Origin: Gerris lacustris
Taxonomy: Eukaryota; Arthropoda; Insecta; Hemiptera; Gerridae
Length of the DNA: 64,000 nucleotides
Reading direction: 5' to 3'
Assembly (NCBI GenBank): GCA_951217055.1
Contig: OX578281.1
Span: 25,889,101 to 25,953,100 of the forward strand
Shown: in pieces, positions 10,721 to 22,560 of the stretch
How positions within the stretch are numbered: the first letter of the stretch is position 1
Layout: each line of letters begins with the position of its first letter
Notes under the pieces: generated by a model
Database searches by the model: none
What the model was told of the DNA's origin: nothing
Seen by the model: the letters and a program-made list of their open reading frames with translations, nothing else
Translations under genes and position numbers: made by a program

Positions 10721-11342
10721 TAATTCCAAAAGAGAAAACACCATTTACTTTCTTAAATATAGAGAGAAAGTATTGACATTGTGCAAATATAAGATTTTGA
10801 TCGATTAGACGTTTTTAGGAGAGTCTAAAAATGCTGAAATTTAATCAATAAATACAAATTTAACCGTATTCCAAGATATTGATCAAATTAAATCTGATTC
10901 ACTGTTACACTGAATAGTAAAGGAGGACAGCGCTCCTATAGTAGTTGAGGTACTAACTGAAGTTTACAATAGAGACCTCTTAGTGAATCTCCTCAGTATC
11001 AGAATACATAGTAAATCTTAAAGACTTTATATAGACAACGCATACCTATATCTCTGATCGTGTCATTGCAATCGCAATTCATTCCATGTAGGAAAATAAA
11101 AACAAATCAATATCTTAATAATTATTAATGCACGTATCCAGTTCATTCCTCATTTTAAGTAAATTACATCTTTATTACTTCAATGGCTTACTAATAATAC
11201 ATAAGTCTGCCAGATGGAAATATTTTACGGTCATTACATTGGTAATATAATAACATTAATAACCAATGCAAATAAATCTTCTCTAATATAAGCGGCAAAG
11301 TCCTGATTGACTGACTGACAGAATCAACGTACAGCAAAATCT
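10721..11342. other. AT-rich non-coding stretch
   Basis: No recognisable element, exon or repeat. Confidence 0.4.
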
Positions 11343-12172
11343 GCTTAACCGAGAGACTTGAAATTTTTAAGATATACTCTGTTCATATCATAGACACCCA
11401 CTAAGAAAGGATTTTGCGAAATTTCGATTTTTGTGCACAGGGGTACGGGGTACAAAGTAACGAATACCCTTCATGATCCGTATCTTTGAAAAAGCTCTCG
11501 AGTACAGTAATAGTTGTTATGTACAGTTTTGTCATATTTTCAACTAGGAGGGGGGTAAAATGGAAAATACAGAAAAATATTATAATCTATATTTATAGTA
11601 TATAAATAAAAATGAAGGTTTGTATATCTGAATGCCATCCTCCCCACGAACCTATGGGTCCATGAAACTATGGGGAATAGTTGGATGCATGCCCGGGAAG
11701 GTTTTTGAGTTAGTGAAACTATGTTTAAATTTTGGTGCACATGGGTACGGGGTACAAATGTCAAAGGTATGAAAACCTTTAATGATGCTATTGTTGAAAA
11801 GCTCTTTAAGAGTACAGTAATTATTGTTATGTACATTTTAGTCATTTTTTCATTTAGGAGGGGGGTAAAATGGTAAATACAGGAAACATATTTCTATAAT
11901 CTATATGTCATCAGATTGCGATGAAACTTTGGGGAACGGTTGGACGCATGTCTTGGAAGGTTTCAGAGTTAGTAAAACTATGTTTAAATTTTGGTACACA
12001 GGGGTAGGGGGTATACATTTCAAAGTAATGAAAACCTTTAATAATGCACATCATTAAAAAGCTCTTTAAGAGTACATTGTTGTTATGTATATTTTTGTCA
12101 TATTTTCATTTAGGAGTGGGTAAAATGGAAAATAGAGGAAAAATATTATAATCTATATCTAAATTCACGACA
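11343..12172. repeat. Three tandem copies of an approximately 260-300-bp transposon-like unit
   Basis: Each unit contains GGGTACGGGGTACAAA (11,441; 11,743; diverged at 12,002), AAGCTCTTTAAGAGTACA, and TTAGGAGGGGGGTAAAATGG followed by AATATTATAATCTATAT. An inverted relative lies at 55,590-55,880. There the unit adjoins CGGATCGGTTCAGCCGTTCA, a phrase I know from insect non-autonomous elements. The unit has no coding capacity. Confidence 0.7.
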
Positions 12173-12362
12173 TAGAACTTTATGTTCTTTAGTGGAGAGA
12201 TAACCTTAGATGCGCTAATATATGAAATCACTTGTAAAATATGTAATTATGTAATGTATTATTTGTAGTATTATTGTTTAACAAATTTTAATAAAGGTAT
12301 TATTATTTAAAAAAAAATAAAAAAAATAAATAAATAAAATAAATAAATAAAAATGAATGTTT
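12173..12362 (+). repeat. A-rich 3'-end-like segment
   Basis: TTAATAAAGGTATTATTATTT is followed by an A-rich tract of AAAT units to about 12,350. This resembles a polyadenylation signal plus tail of a retroposed sequence, or the end of the tandem units before it. Confidence 0.35.
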
Positions 12363-13639
12363 GTGTCAATATTGTATACTGTAGAAGTATACATTATGGC
12401 ATAATTGGCAGACTACTTTTATCCTTAATCTAATTGTTACTAAAATAACTATTGATTTAGATAAATGCTTGTAGAATACATTTTTGTTAAGTTTATTTCG
12501 TGGAATTAAAGCAAGTGAAAGAAGTACAAATCAGTGTAACAATTGCCAAGTGAATGGCATATTGTAGAAATAGCAGTTGGTAGTTGGTCGATTAATAAGG
12601 GGAAGAAGAGGAGGCGTTAGTTAAGCGTTGAGAGAGTCAACTCGTTGCTTAGATAACGGGTATCAATAATGCAAATGGACCAGGAGATAGACCAAGAGAG
12701 GGATGGGAATTATTAAAGCCTGTTAGGAGAGGGACATAAAGACAGGTAGGACACTACGACATGGTACCTACACTGCACCTCGCTTCTATCCACCTCTAGC
12801 CAACAGTTTTATCATCTCAGATACAACCCCGAGTTAAATCACACCATCAATAGATTAACTTTATCAACAAAACTTGACTCCAACTAAAACACTTCATTCA
12901 TCAATCCCCCTCATAAATTACAATCAAATCGGCTAAAAACTCTTCAGTTTATTGACAATAAAAACAGAATAGATCCGTGACGTAACAACCATTATCATCT
13001 ATATAACTACAAACTATTCAATATATCTTCCACATAAATATGAACTATCCAATGTGAAAATACCTACTTTTTAGATAACAAAAAAATTGGTCTGGTATAC
13101 TCAAACAAAACTTACTCAAATACAAAGTGATTACTGAATTTAAATCCACAAAAACTATGATTATTAGGCTTTTGAGTTTATTTTTCTGAAGAGGCTATAT
13201 TCATTACTCGATTTCACCTCGTATGATTTCCAAATTTCGTCGAAATCATCCAAGTAGTTTGGACTTCGCGTACAGACAACAGTAAAGAGACAAACGTTTA
13301 ACAAAAAGTTCATCTTTCTAAAGCCTATAAAACTTTGGAATACATTATAATGGTAATGTCAAAATTTTGAGCTGATTGATTAAGTGATTCTTGAGATATT
13401 TGCTATTATACAAAGAATCTTTCCTATTTATATGTCTTATAGGAAGATTGTTTATCGTGATATGTTCCGTTATTTCTTTCGAGCTTACTGAAGGTAACGA
13501 ATTTGGATATAAACATATAAGAGAAAGTACAAAACAGAAAACTACGTCATGAAACGTCCTCAAGTGTTTTGTTGTTACATTTGCGATATCTTATTAAATG
13601 GACATGTAATCAAACCTCTATACTTGTCGAAAATCAACA
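12363..13639. other. Non-coding stretch
   Basis: AT-rich overall, with a purine-rich patch at 12,595-12,730. No splice-bounded frame is seen. Decayed element words occur at about 13,210-13,300 (TTTCGTCGAAATCATCCAAG). Confidence 0.35.
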
Positions 13640-13930
13640 GGGAAGATTTTGTGTGATAGTTTTCTTGGTTAATTATCGAAGTGCAGAAAATATTTGTACG
13701 GTTGGAAGAGGCGGGTACATCCCTTTGAGTTTTTGGGGGGCAGTGCCCTAAAATTGTTTCTCATTTCTTCTCGGGATATGACCTTTTTGAATCTTTTTTA
13801 ATGTACACAAAATTTCATAAAAATCTACCCTGTAGTTTAGGTTGCACTTGGCTGCACAGACGACAAACAGACATTTCTTTAAAAACCTCTTTTTTTTAAC
13901 TCTGGTGTCTTTTAGGAAAACGTGCGTAAA
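13640..13930 (+). mobile_element. Family A fragment
   Basis: TTGTACGGTTGGAAGAGGCG, TTTGAGTTTTTGGGGGGCAG, CTTCTCGGGATATGACCTTT and CAGACGACAAACAGACATTT occur in the same order in the family A copies at 28.5 and 58.9 kb. Confidence 0.55.
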
Positions 13931-13986
13931 TTCTTAAAATTCAAAATAAAAATGTTATGCCTTCACAATAATCACTTTCTTTATAT

Positions 13987-14375
13987 ATGAAAAAGCAATG
14001 TGGTGCAACATCAAATATGTTGTCAATAGAAAAAACTGCAGCGATAGTTGCCCAACGACTATCGCTAAGGACTCCTGTTCTGAGTTTGAACGTAATCGTT
14101 TTCTTAGTTGAGCGAGTCTTAACATGCAAACTTAGCTCAGCAATAGCCGCTGGTTGGCATAGCTCTGCGTCTATCGCTGGAGTTGCGTCTAGGAAGACGT
14201 ACCTTAAAACACCAGAATCCAGAAGTAAAATCAATGCGCCCGATGTCTTCAATAACAAACTCAAAGCCACTATACGTCGTGGGTTAAAAAATACTGTGAT
14301 GGTTTCCTGACTAATTATCTTAGGACAGGAAAGATTTGCACGGTTGGCAGGAGCGGATCCATCCTATTTTTAACG
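13987..14375. repeat. GC-richer unique block with hairpin, flanked by a family A fragment
   Basis: The block 14,009-14,310 is less AT-rich and has open frames of about 107-109 codons on both strands, but no known motif. It carries a hairpin (GCGATAGTTG CCCAA CGACTATCGC, one mismatch). It runs into GATTTGCACGGTTGGCAGGA, the family A phrase also at 13,700. Its position beside family A suggests it is interior sequence of a longer relative rather than a host exon. Confidence 0.35.
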
Positions 14376-15479
14376 TTGAATGCTTTTGTGGTCAATCAGA
14401 GTGTACAACTGCATAACTTTTATTACAACCTTCATGTTTGCTTTAACGATTGTTTGAAGGTTGATATTCGGTTTTCTTAACCAATCATAATTTATTAAAT
14501 GTCTCTTTCAGTATTTTGCATTTTTGTTCCAACAACACTTTTTTATAAGACGTACAATGTAATCTTACGACGCATCATTTTACATAGTCTGCTTTATTAC
14601 AACTTTATGGAATTAAATATACTATCATAAAAAAAGGAATGTATTCGTGATGCAAATGTAGAGTTTGACGTTTTCAGCAAATACTGAACAAATTATAAAA
14701 CTAACAAATATATCATGATTTGCCATTTCGCAAAATCTCTGTCGATAAGGCACTCTTACAATTATTATCAATGTTGACTCAAAAATAAATAAATTCGATA
14801 CAATCAAATGAAATATCATTAACAAAGTGTGAATTTTAAATTTTTTTTAGTTTGCAAAGAGATTTCAGACTCGAAAATTTGATGCTCTATTTCTGAATTA
14901 TTTGTTGCTGAATAATAATGAAATTCATAATTTTCTCACATTCTCTAATTTGTAATTGTATGAACCATATATACATTTAGATTAAAATTGGGTTAACTCA
15001 TTTTCAATCATAATTTGGTAATCCAATTATAAGAACAATTACCTATAATTGGGCCACAAACTTACTAATATCATACGAATATGCTTATATAACGCTCTTG
15101 TAGCCACATATAATGATATTTACTTCCAGTTGTGGGAGCGAGATGACTCCCTTGAAATCCTTTTATACTTATCACTACAATCAAGTTAATTTTAGTCAAG
15201 TATACCAATAAATTATAAACTGTCGAGTAAAAATGTGAAGGTGTCGTTAATATTTATGCAAGTTTCGCGTTTCCTTTAGCAAACATATCGGAGCAATGTT
15301 ACTTCCATCATAAGGACAATTAGAACTAGCTATTTATTTTACCATATTTTAATTGATTTTACAGTAGAAACCTCAGCGGTAAAAAATTTAACGTGTTTTA
15401 CCTCATAACTTCTATTTATAATTAAAATAAATGCCGACAATCTTTGGAATTCCTTTCTTAGTTTTCCAAAAATAAAGTT
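14376..15479. other. AT-rich non-coding stretch
   Basis: No recognisable element or exon. Reading frames here are rich in Ile, Asn, Phe and Tyr, as expected of random AT-rich DNA. Confidence 0.45.
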
Positions 15480-15580
15480 CTCCTCTAACCGCCTCTAATC
15501 ACTTCTAACCTCCTCTAACCACTTCCAACCACCTCTTACCACCTCCATCCCCCTCCGTTCACCTCTAACCACCTCTATTC
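15480..15580. repeat. 10-bp minisatellite (ACCNCCTCTA)
   Basis: About ten imperfect units of a C/T-rich decamer, such as ACCGCCTCTA, ATCACTTCTA and ACCACTTCCA. The strand asymmetry (pure C/T/A) is marked. Related purine-rich patches occur on the other strand at 5.42 and 23.49 kb. Confidence 0.8.
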
Positions 15581-15924
15581 CTTCACGGACGAGTTCTACT
15601 TGGGACCGGACAAAGGTTGGAAGGGAGGTTTGCTTAAAATAATAGATTGGTAGGAAAGTCTCCGGGGACTTACAAAGGTGCCTGGATAGCCCAAAGTAAT
15701 AGAGATATAAAACCTTGGGTAACACTGCCCAGATCCTCTCTGTCTTTATTATGTCGGTAGTTCTGCCTTCCGCATCATCTCAGGGGATGCTACACTGATA
15801 GCCACTAGAGCTACTCTAGTTTTAAAAATCATGTATCCAACAATAAGTTTCTCTATCGTGGATTTCTTTATGTTTTCTATAAACATTTGCAGGTATTTTT
15901 AAGTTAGAATGTGTAATTTAACAT

Positions 15925-16110
15925 TTGATTCATTCAATTTCAAAATCAAGACACCGGTCCAAAACACTGAAAAAACTGATCGGAGAAGGTTCACATCCTG
16001 ACTCATTAATATCTCGAGCTATCGTCGAAAAAAAACAGCAAGATTGTTCCAAAATAGTTTCACCTGATGAGCATTCGGCATTTTCCGAAAGAGCTAACAT
16101 CGAAAAATAA
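15925..16110 (+). CDS. Unrecognised hydrophilic open segment, possible terminal exon (low confidence)
   Basis: The frame runs to TAA at 16,108 and is open from about 15,922. The sequence HRSKTLKKLIGEGSHPDS...ERANIEK is charged, Ser/Lys/Glu-rich and lacks the Ile/Asn/Phe/Tyr runs of surrounding noise. There is no ATG in frame. If real, it would be an exon entered from an acceptor such as the TCAAG at 15,947-15,951. No family is recognised, and no polyadenylation signal lies close behind. Confidence 0.2.
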   Translation: MIHSISKSRHRSKTLKKLIGEGSHPDSLISRAIVEKKQQDCSKIVSPDEHSAFSERANIEK

Positions 16111-16273
16111 ACTTCACTTTTTACTTTATTTTACACGAACTAGACCTCATTGACAGAAGACCATAAAATTTAGAAGAACGCTTTTTATACATTTTTTTCT
16201 AGCAATATTCCTTGAAGACTTTTTTGCTTTTGAACTATAAACTGTGATTGTTTATGTTGATTTGGTATAAAAA

Positions 16274-16350
16274 TAAAGGGAGGACACGAAAAAACACAAA
16301 TTTGGTCGAAAGATGAATTGGAACAAAATCAAAACCAAATATATATTAGT
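16274..16350 (+). repeat. Family F repeat fragment
   Basis: GGGAGGACACGAAAAAACAC...AACCAAATATATATTAG matches the segments at 45,355-45,440 and at 63,912-64,000. Confidence 0.5.
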
Positions 16351-16599
16351 ACTCTGCGGGAGTCATTTAATATCCCATATAACGCATTACCGTTAAATAA
16401 AAATCATCTCTTATTTTTCAGGCATGATATTTTCGCATTTCCCTATACTTTTCCTGCGTTTGGTTTTGTACATCAATATAACTGCAAAGATTCAAATTGT
16501 TGTATTGGGTACTTTCAGACATCAGGTGAGTTAACGACAGACAGACAAACGCAGGAAATTATAAGGGTCCTCGTTTTTGACTGTTTAATTTAATAATTT

Positions 16600-17444
16600 A
16601 ATAAAACAATAGTTTTGATCAGTGAATTTGTGATGGAAAACTTAGCGCGGAAACTTGTCAGAATTAATTTTTTAGTTTGTCAAAATTGATCTTATTTTTG
16701 TTTACTTAATGCTTGCATCTCCCTTGTGGTGAAGAAGCATTGCAAATGAACTTGCAAGCTGTTCTATGTTTAGAGATTTCCACATTTGTGGATCATATTG
16801 AGTGTTGGGCACTCAGGTAAGAGGTGCTGCCCAAGTCATTCTTCTTTGTCGTGTTTCGCCATCAAGCATCAGGCATTTAACACTTGTATTGGGTACCTCT
16901 CTTCATCCATGCTATTCATTCATGGCATGCTACATCCTGTCCGAAAGAGGCTCGATATTCACATAGAGGCTCTGATCGTGGTTTTTTGACTCGATCTCTC
17001 CTTGTTTTGCAATCGCTTGAATGCGACTTTTTTTTCTTGAGGGTAATTGCCATTATCCACATCCATAAGTTAATATAAGGGTATAAACTGGTTTGTAGGC
17101 AATCAGAGATGTATTCTCTGAAATTTCGGGCTTTGGCTTAAAAACTTTGTCTATTGCATTAAATGCAATAGACTGCTTTTATAATGCACTTTCCGACTTG
17201 ACTAATAAAATCTCATAATTAGGTCAATTCTGTCAATCTGTTCCATTCTTTCCCCTTTGGCACTTATTGAATGCTTTTTGGATTGCCTTGAGATAATTTT
17301 TTTTTTAAATTATCAAAATACATATTACTAAGATCCAATATAGACTGGTTTCCATAAATAGACATGTTAACCAAATATAACTTACCAAAGTACTATCTAT
17401 TGCAGCTTTGGTTTCAATTAACTGACAACAGGTGTAACTAATAA
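16600..17444. other. Non-coding, GC-richer between 16.72 and 17.06 kb
   Basis: The middle (16,720-17,060) has near-balanced composition and several frame-shifted open stretches but no recognisable domain. It looks like an old pseudogene or element fragment. It is flanked by AT-rich DNA. Confidence 0.3.
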
Positions 17445-17556
17445 GAAGAATTAATCACGAGTAGGTTCCACAAGAAGAGATTCACCGCATGTAGATGTCA
17501 CAAAGAGTATTTACCACGTGTATATTCCACAAGAAGTAGGTCACTAAGAGTAGGTT
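17445..17556. repeat. Tandem repeat of about 30 bp, 4 units
   Basis: Imperfect units of the form TTCACCACGTGTAGATTCCACAAGAAG: ATCACGAGTAGGTTCCACAA, TTCACCGCATGTAGATGTCA, TTACCACGTGTATATTCCAC and TCACTAAGAGTAGGTTCACA. Confidence 0.65.
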
Positions 17557-18253
17557 CACAACGTAAGCTGTATAAATTTAGAGCCACAAAACCACTATAG
17601 CTAATGTAATTGTTAAATTATCAAGTTAAAGAACATTTTTGTAGAATCAAAAATCTGTGGTTAACTAATTTAGAATATGATTTGGTGAATGACAAGCTAT
17701 TTGAAATTAAAGAGTAATAATTTTAACATAATATTTAGTCGATAAGTATTAATCATTATAATATGATGCATTAACACTCATTTTAAATTCCTTTTGTGAA
17801 CTCAAGTGTTTAAACCCCTCAAATTTGGCATGTTCCTTGATCGCGGAGAGTTTTAAAGCACATTTACTAAATTTAAATAATTTTACCAACCCAAATTGAT
17901 CTGTATTATGCTATCTGTATCAAATTTACTAATGTAAGTATTAAAGAACTTTTTAGTCCACAATTCAACCAAGATTTTAGGGGGATCTTAAGATGTTATT
18001 TTGCAGTTGAATAAGAATGGAGAAATTTAAGTGTCCTCGCAAATAATTTAATATTTGATACAAAAGACTAAATAAATGTAATATTAATTATTATATTTTA
18101 ATTAAAAGTAAAGTCAATTTAAGTGTACACTTTAATGTTTATCTTATATAAAAAGATACATAAATGTAGTCACTTTAAAACGTATTAGTTATAAATAATG
18201 TAGATTTTTAACTTAGTTCCTGTAATATGTACATATAATTAAAATTTATGGAG

Positions 18254-18254
<1 letters not shown>
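17557..18254. other. AT-rich non-coding stretch
   Basis: Nothing recognisable. Confidence 0.45.

Positions 18255-18256
<2 letters not shown>

Positions 18257-18319
<63 letters not shown>
18257..18319. repeat. (AT)n microsatellite
   Basis: About 30 uninterrupted AT units. Confidence 0.95.
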
Positions 18320-18325
<6 letters not shown>

Positions 18326-19399
18326 AATTAATATAATTATTTCAACAAAAAGATAGAAGTAAATAAATTATTATAGACATTTATTTTTAATTATTAAAAA
18401 TTAAAAGTATCACCTACGATTAATCAATCTATTGGTTATGTATGATATATATAATTATGTACAATTACAAGGCTACCTATTTATACAAAGAACACAATAT
18501 AACTCAAATTTTATGATGTATTGATCTCATAAAATTTATTTAACTTAATTCATATTTATTTTAAATGTTAAATGTGATATTTTACATATTTAAAATAAAT
18601 ACAAATTTTAAAAACAATTTAAAATAATGATATTTAGTTTCTTCAAAATTTTATTTTTATAATTCAAATTAGTTAGAAGCTAGCACACCCATATAAAACT
18701 GCCAGCAATAAAATTATAATTAAAAAAAAAGCTAGATGAAACTTGCCAGATTCTTTCTTGTTTTTTACGAAATGGTGAACTAAATAAAATGAGGCTATTT
18801 TCATTGCTATAAATGACTAATTATTAAAATAATTAGAGCTACAAAGATAGGATTTGTTTTTTGTTTTTTTTTAATTTTATTTACACATGAGCTACTTAAG
18901 ATAGAAGGACAACTAAAAAGGAAAATGAGCGTAAAATTAACTACAATTTTTATGATGATTTGGCAAACACACGTCAACTATACAACTAGCAAGGAAAATA
19001 GGAAGTAAAAGGTACAAATTATTATTATTTTTATTTTTTTTAAATGTGTAAAATTTACTTTGATTTACCTTGGTTTAAATCTATTGCCTTGTAAGATGAC
19101 CTGTAATTACGTGTCTTTCGACATTTTTATCTTGTTTATTATTGTGAAAACAAAATATTATATTTATGTAATTGAATTATATTTTAAAAAAGAAATACTT
19201 CTATACTTAAATTATGTGTAAAAGAAACATATATATTTAACATGATTTTTTCCCGATTTCTTCTATTTTTAGTTCAGGATATAATTTAAGTTTTAAAAAT
19301 GTTAAAGTAAATTATTAATTAATTTTTTTTTTAAAAAAGAAACGATTTAGATAATTTTTTTTCCGGAAAAAAAATTACGTGATGAAAATTTTGTTGTAT
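18320..19399. other. Very AT-rich non-coding stretch
   Basis: Long A and T runs and no element or exon. On the plus strand the end carries TAGAGTAGGTAAGTATG, a good donor-like sequence, but no coding frame precedes it. Confidence 0.4.
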
Positions 19400-19439
19400 T
19401 AAGTAGTTGAGTATAATGTGAAATGAGTATTTTTAGAGT

Positions 19440-19600
19440 AGGTAAGTATGTTGGTATAACGGGGGCAACGGTGGCGGGTCTGGCCGCCGGGCGGACACTG
19501 TACTCCCGCGAGATGAAATGAGCCTGCGCCGCAGCATCTCTCCCTTGTTCGATACCTCTAGACAAGGAAACCACTATCACTCCGCACCCTTCCTACCTAC
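19440..19600. other. GC-rich patch in AT-rich DNA
   Basis: GGTGGCGGGTCTGGCCGCCG and nearby CpGs stand out sharply. On the minus strand it includes GAGTACAGTGTCC, with an initiator-like ACAGT. On the plus strand a GTAAGTAT donor-like site lies just before it. It could be a 5' untranslated exon or promoter, or a decayed SINE. No coding evidence. Confidence 0.3.
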
Positions 19601-19754
19601 AATCTCTCTAGTCTGATAAAGATAATCCGATAACATCCCATCAAGTAAAATAAAGATAGAATATACTCTAGAAACCCCTAACTAGTTATAATAAAAAGAG
19701 AAAGGAACTATTGTATGGTCCAAAGCAGCCGCAACTATATCCCCTCCCTTCCGC

Positions 19755-19778
19755 CCCCCCCTTGTACTCTCAAGGGGG
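19755..19778. repeat. C/G-rich hairpin
   Basis: CCCCCTTG, a six-base loop, then CAAGGGGG, within a C-rich patch at 19,735-19,800. Confidence 0.6.
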
Positions 19779-19799
19779 CACCTCCTGCACCTTCCTCCC

Positions 19800-20884
19800 T
19801 AAACCTTCTTAAATTGCGCTCATTATCTTTATAATTGATTAATACAATTTATTATTTTTTTTCTATATAGTTTAAATATTATACAGCACTGGGTGGATCT
19901 GTGTAAAATATTGTTCTTAATGTTTTCTTTAATCTGATAGGTTTAAAAAATATTGGTGAAATAAGTTGTAATTCATAAGTTAAGCAATATCTGGACATTC
20001 CTCGTCCACTCTAAGACATTATGAGCAATTTATCATTTTAAAAATGTCTTTATAAAAGGCAGAAATATTGATAACAAACCACATGTATCTGGAGCGTTTT
20101 TTTTTTCTCGTATAATATATAGTTAGGGACGTTCTTTAGGCTTGGACAGTTATGTATGTTGGATACTTGCCCCTAACACAATTTCATGGAGGTCCAGTGT
20201 TATCAGTGCGATAGTTGATTTTAGCTGTCTTAAAGAAGCTTTGTGGATATAAAAGTGATGTGAGCAAAAGTATTTGTGACGAGCTAAAATTAGATATTTT
20301 TTTTATTTAGCATTGGCCTTAAAGCCATACAGCAATGGTGAAATATTTTGTAAATTAGTTAAAAATTAACTCAACTATGCTAAAATAAACTTCCTTATAT
20401 TTAATTTCTTCTCTTCATTGCATTTCATTATTTTTTTTAAAGTTATTTTAAAATTATCAAAATTTGTGTTTTTATTTAGGTGTGTTCTAATTTTATTATT
20501 ACGGTTGAAAAATAGTGGTCAATACAAACAATTTTTTTTATCTCAAGGTCTTAATATTAATAATAAAAATGTATATCAATTCTTTTTACATATTATATGA
20601 AAGGTTGCTGAACGAGTCCATTGCAGTGGAACTTATTAAAAAGTAAGTCTCTATGAAATACATATTTAAAGAAATAGATAATAATATGCTTAAGATCCTC
20701 CTCTTCACCGCATTTTGAACAAAGCGAATATTGAACTTTTCCTAATCAGAATAAATAAAAAAATATACACCATGATTGGCACCATTGATCTGGTCGCTGT
20801 TGCGCACCTCTATACCACGGTGTTGATAAAATTCAATTTTGAGATTAATACGGATTTAAAGGTTTTTAGGCCAAACATAGTTGT
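19800..20884. other. AT-rich non-coding stretch
   Basis: No gene or clear element. Confidence 0.45.
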
Positions 20885-21012
20885 TTACCAAGGGAGTAAA
20901 GTAAGTGATTGTACCCTAAGAGATTCATCTCTCGTAAGAATATTAACTCTCGAGGCGGAGCCAAGGGAGTTAATTATCGCTAGGGTACAATTGATTTTTA
21001 CTCCCTAGGTAC
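20885..21012. mobile_element. MITE-like inverted-repeat element, family B copy 2
   Basis: The left end is TTACCAAGGGAGTAAAGTAA, then GATTGTACCCTA. The right end, reverse-complemented, is GTACCTAGGGAGTAAAAATC, then AATTGTACCCTA. The inverted repeats are therefore about 33 bp with a 3-base indel. The interior contains GAGGCGGAGCCAAGGGAG, related inversely to copy 1. Confidence 0.65.
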
Positions 21013-21760
21013 GTACAAGATTTTATCTAAAGGAAGGAGAAATAAATAATTAAATAAGATTTAAATTTTAAAGGATTTTATTAAACGAAAATTAAATATT
21101 TTTATATTTAATTAAAAAAAAAGAAAAAAAAATAGATGTGTTATTAAAAATTCACTAAATAAGTTTAATCAATTTGAATTTCAATACTAATATTAGAAGG
21201 GAGAATCAGCTGGTAGCTGTGAATAGTGTTGACAACTGATGCATATATACATATTGATTAGTTTATCTACATTTAGAAATTATGATTTCACTTCAAACTT
21301 GTTTGTTTGTTTTACTGATGAATCGTCATGACAACCGTTATGGAGGTTACATAACATGTGTGAAGATGACATTATAGATTTAGACAACTTGACAGGGCAA
21401 TGAGAAACTTTCATCCCTGTTAACTAGGGAGAAAAGTTCACTTTTTCCCCCTTCTGGAGATAAATTGAGATGCCTCTCAATTTCTAGTGCCATAAATATA
21501 TTCCTATATAGAAATTAGAACCTACATTGAAATATTGATAGAATATACACTATAGACAACCAGTGCGGCCTAAACTACTGCCAGCCTCAACCTATACTTC
21601 TTAACCGATTTTAAAAAAATATTTTATGTTCAGAAAAATCAGACCCCTTAAAAGAATTGAAAATAAAATACAAAAAACGTTCTCATAAAACATAGCCAGT
21701 CCGAAACCCCTAATTTAATAGTAAAGCGCAAGCACCCATGGGTCAATTTAAATCCATATA
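21013..21760. other. AT-rich non-coding stretch
   Basis: No gene or clear element. Confidence 0.4.
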
Positions 21761-22560
21761 AACACGTTGGGGTAAACCTGTAAAAGTAACCTGTCCAGGT
21801 TTACCCGTCAGTTATACCGTAACGTGTATGGTTGGGTTAATACTGGACGTGTCGTGCATCTCCATCTTCGGAGACGGCGCCTTTTAATGCCAAAGACCCT
21901 AGCATTCACACTGGGAGATGCAAATATCCATCTTCGGAGACGGCGCCTTTTAATGTCAAAAAATCCAAAAAGGCTGAATTAGGCAGAACCCGAATTCGTT
22001 CATATGAAAAGTCCTGTTATTGTGGGCTACAGAGCCAGAAAAAGGGGGGGGGGGAAGGGGAAATAAAGTTTCTTCTCCAAATGGAGAGAGAAACCGAAAA
22101 TATATTAAAAAATATATATAAAATAGACAACGACTTACTTCGTCTTGATTCGGCCGTCAACTGTCTGGTCAGTCCGGGCTACGTTGGCTAGTGCATTTCC
22201 ATCCACCAGGTGGCAGCACCGAACGGACGGAATTTAAATTCATTATTTGTAAGTGGTTAAATCAACTGTTTTCCGCAAGATAGCGTAAGCTTACACTCCA
22301 TAGTGCAATGATATATATATATATATATAAATTGAGAAATAAAATATAAATGAATAAATAGAGGTGGAAGGATGTCAGGCTCCGACAGTAATAATTAAAT
22401 TTAAAAAATAAAAAAAAAATCCAATTTTTTTTTTTTTTTTTATGGAAAAAAATTATTATGTGTGTGCGGTGCAATTTATGTCATAACTCGATCCGGTTTA
22501 CCTGTAAAGGTTGGCTGTCCCGGTTTAACTCCTGTCAGGTTTAACGCAACGTGTTGCCGG
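21752..22560. mobile_element. Composite of foldback ends and internal direct repeat
   Basis: At 21,752-21,830 CACGTTGGGGTAAACCTGTA is followed by its near-complement CCAGGTTTACCC...AACGTG, a compact foldback. A related end, CGGTTTACCTGTAAAGGTTG...AACGTG, lies at 22,496-22,556. Between them a 33-bp block (CATCTTCGGAGACGGCGCC, then TTTTAATG) is present twice, at 21,863-21,895 and 21,930-21,962. The two related ends may delimit one roughly 0.8-kb element. Confidence 0.5.
22203..22216 (+). promoter_or_regulatory. Perfect match to the CTCF core consensus
   Basis: CCACCAGGTGGCAG fits every position of the vertebrate CTCF core CCASYAGRKGGCRS. The match is seen in the sequence. Occupancy or insulator function is only inference, and insect CTCF prefers a related but shorter core. 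Confidence 0.4.
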
